Source of the DNA: Alisma plantago-aquatica
Lineage: Eukaryota > Streptophyta > Magnoliopsida > Alismatales > Alismataceae
DNA: 64,000 bases
Assembly: GCA_963693085.1 (NCBI GenBank)
Contig: OY856410.1
Span: 1,334,301,804 to 1,334,365,803 of the forward strand
Reading direction: 5' to 3'
In this document: piece after piece, positions 59,584 through 64,000 of the stretch
Layout: the number at the start of each line of letters is the position of its first letter
Numbering within the stretch: the first letter of the stretch is position 1
The notes under the pieces: model-generated
Seen by the model: the letters and a program-made list of their open reading frames with translations, nothing else
Told to the model about the DNA's origin: nothing
The model's database searches: none
Made by a program: the position numbers and the translations under genes

Positions 59584-60699
59584 AAGGCCACCAACTCAGT
59601 CACATGTACCTGATGCAGCATTCGTAGGAGTCTTGGCATGTGGACAGCGGTCACTATGCCCCTAGTCGACCAGCTTATGCCGAGTATGGAGCACAACAAA
59701 GTTATCCAGGCCCTGATTCTCCTTATTGGGCAAACTACTACTCTCCCTACTAGCAGCACCATCCACCACAGTGACTCTTCCCTCATCTCGCTCTTAGAGT
59801 TTGCTCGGGTTGAGAAAATTTTTAAGTCCGGGGTGGGGGTGGGTGGTACGTAATACACCCTTTATCTTCCCTTTTTCAACATTTCCTTCTACATTTTTAT
59901 TTGTTTACGTTGTTTACTTTCAAACATAAGGCCTTTATCTAGCCGACCGAATGTTGTACTTTATCTTTTGCATTATCAATTTCATTTCAAACAACTTTTG
60001 CAATATCAAGTTCCCTATGACCATGATAGCAATTTTTGGAAACGGTGGCAAGCCTTAGAGTATCAAATAGAATCAAATGCAGATTTTCTTAATTTTAGCA
60101 TTAGATTAACTTATTTGTTTTTTTCTCTTATATAATGTAGCTACATGTATCTTCTATCTTATGCAATGACAACTAAAAAAAAGGTTTTTTGTTGCACGGG
60201 AAAAATAAATCGCACGCCAAACCCTAAGTCCGGGGTGGCATGCCCTTCTTCCATACCCCACAAAGGGGCGTACCATAAAAAGATGCCAAAAAGAGCACAC
60301 AAAAAATTGTGGTCAATGTAATCACAAGTCCATGAAAAAAATTATATCCCAAGTCGAATAGAGGAGGGATTTTTCCATCACACCTCAAATTCTCTATTCC
60401 CGTGCAACAATAAACCCAATGAAAAGAAAAAAAAATAAAATGATGAATGTCGAAGCACAAGTTAGATCATGACTGTCTTTACAAAGTATAAGTATAATTT
60501 TTTTTTAAGTTATGAAAAATGTTTTCTTGAGAAACATGGTGCTTGCAATTTGTGGTTCTAGGAGATGGGTCGCTTGGCCATGAAAAGGATAGAAAAATTG
60601 CTAATCTAGGGGGGATGAACCTGTTATTCCAAAATTCTTGGAATCTTTTTGATTTTTCAGTTGGTTGAGGACAAGAAAAACTTTAAGTCCGTGGTATTT
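59584..60699 (+). other. Athila 3' untranslated region with repeated PPT-like tracts
   Basis: Noncoding. TAAGTCCGGGGTGG-type purine-rich tracts appear at ~59823 and ~60227, and a related TAAGTCCGTGG lies at ~60684 next to the 3' LTR. The inverted repeat TTGTTGCACGGGAA (60189-60202; inverse at 60397-60410) brackets 222 bp. The final tract is the functional-position PPT. Confidence 0.65.
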
Positions 60700-61717
60700 T
60701 GATGCGTGCTATTAAGCACACCTTTTTCTGTGATTTATTAAGCTTGTCACATAGAAATTCTCCATTCATCTCTTGAAAATTGCACAAATTGATATTTTCT
60801 CATTCTATCACAAATTTGACAATCATGTGCATTTTATTGCAATTTCAGGACTTGATCCGATCGATTGGTACATTCAACTGATCATTTCACAAAATCAAAC
60901 TGATCGTCTGAAATCATGAAACACTCGGTTCGCCTTCAAAGCATCGATCATTGATCTCATCAGACGACGGCTGGGATCACCCGACTCCAGCTACCAGCCG
61001 CTCGGCTGATGCCCATTGCAGAGCAACACAGAGCGTTTTTTCACTACGCCGCCACCCTAATTAGGGTTGGCAGCCGATCGAGTGGCTGCGCATTCCAGAA
61101 CCTTCCAACCGATCAGTTGGTTCCCGAACCGGTCGGTTGGCAGTGCGCAGACAGCAGAAATTCCCAACCGTCAGCACCCAAAAGAACCCTAAACCTAATG
61201 TACCCCCTCCTTCTCCTATAAAAGGAGGGGCACTTCCTCCTCTTAGGGGCATCTTGGATTTCTTGTATTTTAGAGTTCTGCAACAATTAATCTTGTAATT
61301 ATTCTCATATTATGCAATATAGTAGGTTTGGTTCAAGCATAGCTCTTTCATTCTTGTTCTTGTCTTTTCTCTCCGCCTTAGTTTTAATCTCCTTCCTTCC
61401 GTTCTTTATTTCTGGAGAAAGGAACAAAGAACTAAGCCATTTCATCGTCTCTAGCATAAGGATTAATCTCCTGATTTCTGGGCTAGACTATGGCTTCATT
61501 TCTTTCTTCCTCCATCTCCCATTTCTCCATGTGTGAGTAGTCTTTTATCGGGGCAAGGGGAATAACCCCTTAGACATGGTTTTAACGACTTCTTCTTAAA
61601 CGATTAGATGGTAATCGATTTTAATTGAATGATTGATCTTCGGATCACATGTTAATCTAGATGGATATGACCACGGAAATCCAGATTTAGAACAATAAAA
61701 TCGACTACATAGACATT
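60700..61717 (+). mobile_element. Athila 3' LTR (truncated)
   Basis: 1018 bp equivalent to 49862-50878. It ends ...AGACATT and is joined directly to ACTGAAGACC of copia-1 integrase. The last ~551 bp of the LTR (50879-51429) are missing. Confidence 0.92.
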
Positions 61718-61930
61718 ACTGAAGACCAAGAATTAGGTCTTTTAGTATGTTTAGAAATTTCATGCCATGGTTGAATGGGAGACAGAGAAAAAGCTAAAGT
61801 GTCTCTGCATGGACAATGAAACAGAGTAAATGTCCAGAGAGTTTCAAGATTACTATGTGTCACATGACATACATAATGAGAGGACAGAGCCCGGAACACC
61901 ACAACACAATGGTGCAACTGAGAGGACGAA
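61718..61930 (+). pseudogene. Copia-1 integrase fragment, block C
   Basis: Corresponds to 13253-13464: damaged sequence to the PGTPQHNGATERTN block, then the G2 LTR. Its left part is removed at the Athila junction. Confidence 0.8.
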
Positions 61931-64000
61931 TGTAATGCCCCTAACCTTGTGTCATACACAAACATAATTATTTGACTTAAAATGATAGTTTTAAAATTAA
62001 ACTTTAGATTAAGATTTAAATTTAGTTGATAAATATATGTTTAAAAATTCGGGTCAATTCTGATTTTGTTTGCTATGTTTAGCAAGTATATGTGCATTTT
62101 GAGGGCATATACACACAAGTTTCTAGTCTTGGGAGTTTAAGTACAAAATGTATGTATAAATATCTTGGTATGTGCTTTCTCTTGATCAAAATCATTTTGA
62201 CCATATTTGGACCTTTACCATCTTTTTCATTGGTTGATGACCAACCGATGACAATTTTGTGGCCCCTTTTGTTGCTGAACGGTGGGAGCTCTGGGTCGAT
62301 GGAGTCTAGGGTCGATGGGAGTTTTGGGTTGATGGATCTTTTGGATCGATGGGAGTTCTGGGTAAATGGGAGTTTTGGATCAATGGGAATCGTGGGTCTA
62401 TGGAAATTTTGGGCTTTAGTTAAGGGCAATTTGGCCTTTCTCATCCTTCTTAGCCTATATAAACCCATCCCCGTCAACCTAGAGCATCACATGACACCCA
62501 AATGTTGTTGGAAAATGTGGAGGAAGCCCCCTAGGTTGACAAAAATATCCTAAGTGACCCTTATTCTCGGGTGAATTTTGTATGTTGATGCAAGTTGATG
62601 ATCAAGCTTCTTTGTGGTGTTTTCTAGGTTAGAAATTTTGTTTCCAATCCTAAACATGTAAGATTCCTCATTAATACCTATTAATCTTATTTTACCCTTA
62701 TATCCTATACCTTGACTGAGATCCTTGGTGCTACAAGTTAGAAACTTGTGCATGTGACTAAGGAACCTTCTTTTCTTTCCCTCTTTTCTCTAGATTTACC
62801 GTTCGTGGAGAAAAGGAGCTTTCTCAGAGCTATAGTTCTGAAAGCTAGGATCTTTGTTGACTCTATTTTCTTCTTTCAAGAGGTGAGTGTTATAATTTTT
62901 AATACATTTTCTTGCCTACTTATGACATACATAATGTTAATATAAAAATCTATAACACACTAAAAGATGGAATTTTATGCACTGTTTTGCATAACTACGG
63001 TGATCATATAAGTCATTAAGCTTTCCTTAAAATATATGAATGTTTTCAGTTGCAAAAGTGAGCATTTCTTTGAACATGCAAAGTCTAAAATTAGAAATAT
63101 AAGGGTAACGACTCTTAAAAATGTTGTTCTTATGGTGTTTTGGTATTCAATAAAAGGAAATTCGAGCCATATATTATTTCTTGCTGTATTATTGTCATCT
63201 TATGCAATATTTTAAGGTTTGTAATTACTTTTATGTTACTGTAGTGATAAATGGATGAGTACCTATTTATCAAGGTTGCCCATCCATGTTAGGTTTAAGC
63301 ATATGTTTTCCTAAATTCTTTGAAATAGCATATTTCTCACATTCTTTGGATTTTAAGCTAAAATTTTGTGAGCTAACTTTTTTATGACTCATCAAGCTCT
63401 CTACAAATTTTCAAACTTTAGTGAGTTTCCTACAATAAGTTATTACTATTTTGGTCTAAATGACGAATTGGGCTTTTATGTGCCCTTGTTTGAGGTTTAG
63501 TACTCTTTATGGTCAAGGTAGGATAAATATAAATGATTGAGTTATATAGAACTGTTTTATACATTATATATCTTTCGATATTGCAATCCATGGTTGATTT
63601 TACAAGAATTATTTAGGTACTTGTATGTAACTTAATATATGTAGTAAAAAATACTTAATTGGATTAATTAGCCAAGTGTAACCTTAATCATGTAGTGCCA
63701 TGTGACTGTAGAACTATCTTAGTATTAGAACTTATTAGATAGTGAAAGGAGCAATCCAAAAAGGAGCTCATAGTCATATACTATTGAGTATATGTAGGTT
63801 CTGGGAGGGTATATCCCTGTCATCCTAATTCTAAGGTTTTATAGAGCAATTGGGGTCATGTCTCAGAGTTTATGTGATAGAGAGAGATTGTGGTTGTAAC
63901 TCAGATTTGAGGGTTTATACCCTATTTTTGGTTTCGTGGCTTTTGTACCAAGATATACCATGTTAGATTTTAATAGTTGGGCCAATGAGCCACTCCAGTT
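61931..64000 (+). mobile_element. G2 gypsy 5' LTR, block C (partial)
   Basis: Starts TGTAATGCCCC (one base differs from A and B). It contains the minisatellite (62283-62415) and TATATAAA (62456-62463). It is cut by the window edge. Confidence 0.78.

Larger units (their letters stand above)
49862..61717 (+). mobile_element. Athila-like Ty3/gypsy retrotransposon, 3' LTR truncated
   Basis: An 11.86-kb element: 5' LTR 49862-51429, tRNA-Asp PBS 51433-51445, gag, protease, RT, RNase H, integrase, a spacer with GC-rich repeats, an ATHILA-type extra ORF, several PPT-like tracts, and a 3' LTR 60700-61717 lacking its last ~551 bp. By eye the two LTRs differ at roughly 5% of sites, mostly transitions. 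Gag-pol carries multiple stops and frameshifts. The right end is fused to block C inside copia-1 integrase, so no TSD survives. Confidence 0.93.
61718..64000 (+). repeat. Tandem composite block C (runs off the window)
   Basis: It begins 55-70 bp inside the copia-1 integrase fragment relative to blocks A and B and continues through the G2 LTR. It keeps the G2 LTR segment deleted in B but has lost one minisatellite unit. The window ends ~110 bp before the position where Tekay sits in block A. Confidence 0.8.

Noticed and set aside
1..64000. tRNA, rRNA, organellar DNA insertions
   Set aside because: Nothing in the sequence suggested cloverleaf, rRNA or plastid/mitochondrial gene content; only tRNA-complementary primer-binding sites were seen.

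Overview
This is a window of nuclear DNA from a flowering plant, probably a monocot, although I cannot fix the species. It carries one recognisable host gene end, one possible small secreted-peptide gene, and otherwise layered, mostly dead transposable elements. The evidence is a plant-type chloroplast-envelope quinone oxidoreductase exon, plant-specific Tekay/Del-like and Athila-like Ty3/gypsy retrotransposons, Ty1/copia elements primed by initiator tRNA-Met, a LINE with a DUF4283 ORF1, and a hAT element with an exact 8-bp target duplication.

Layout. 1-4.3 kb: the last exon of a ceQORH-like gene (1933-2631, +) behind at least 1.9 kb of noncoding sequence that includes a MITE-like inverted repeat. 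4.6-7.4 kb: small DNA elements and satellites, namely a long-TIR element whose core is a ~21-bp minisatellite, a GC-rich islet, a 727-bp hAT element with GGGTAA-rich ends, and a degenerate pyrimidine-rich tandem repeat. 7.4-9.8 kb: a gutted LINE on the minus strand. 9.8-11.8 kb: mostly featureless, with a 90-codon ORF that has a signal peptide. 11.8-13.5 kb: a dead copia element (copia-1).

13.2-64 kb is a tandem series of one composite block (A 13185-36561, B 36562-49861, C 61718-window end). Each block starts inside the copia-1 integrase. It continues with a gypsy LTR (here called G2) inserted in that integrase, G2 gag-protease remnants, a copia element (copia-2) inserted in the G2 protease region, and a fragment of a related second LTR type. 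Two later insertions interrupt the series. A young Tekay-like chromovirus (15694-26860, minus, TSD ACATC) sits in block A, and the matching position in block B is an exact empty site. An Athila-like element (49862-61717, plus) sits at the B/C boundary, and its 3' LTR is cut off at the junction with block C.

The relative order readable from the sequence is: copia-1, then G2, then copia-2, then tandem duplication, then block-specific deletions and the Tekay insertion. The Athila insertion falls somewhere around the duplication period. No element has an intact gag-pol. I found no tRNA, rRNA, CRISPR array or bacterial-style operon, and no convincing unknown defence or metabolic system. The most unusual content is structural: the tandemly copied nest of transposons with its internal empty site, the minisatellite-cored long-TIR element, and the repeated PPT-like and CCGATCG-type words in the Athila element.
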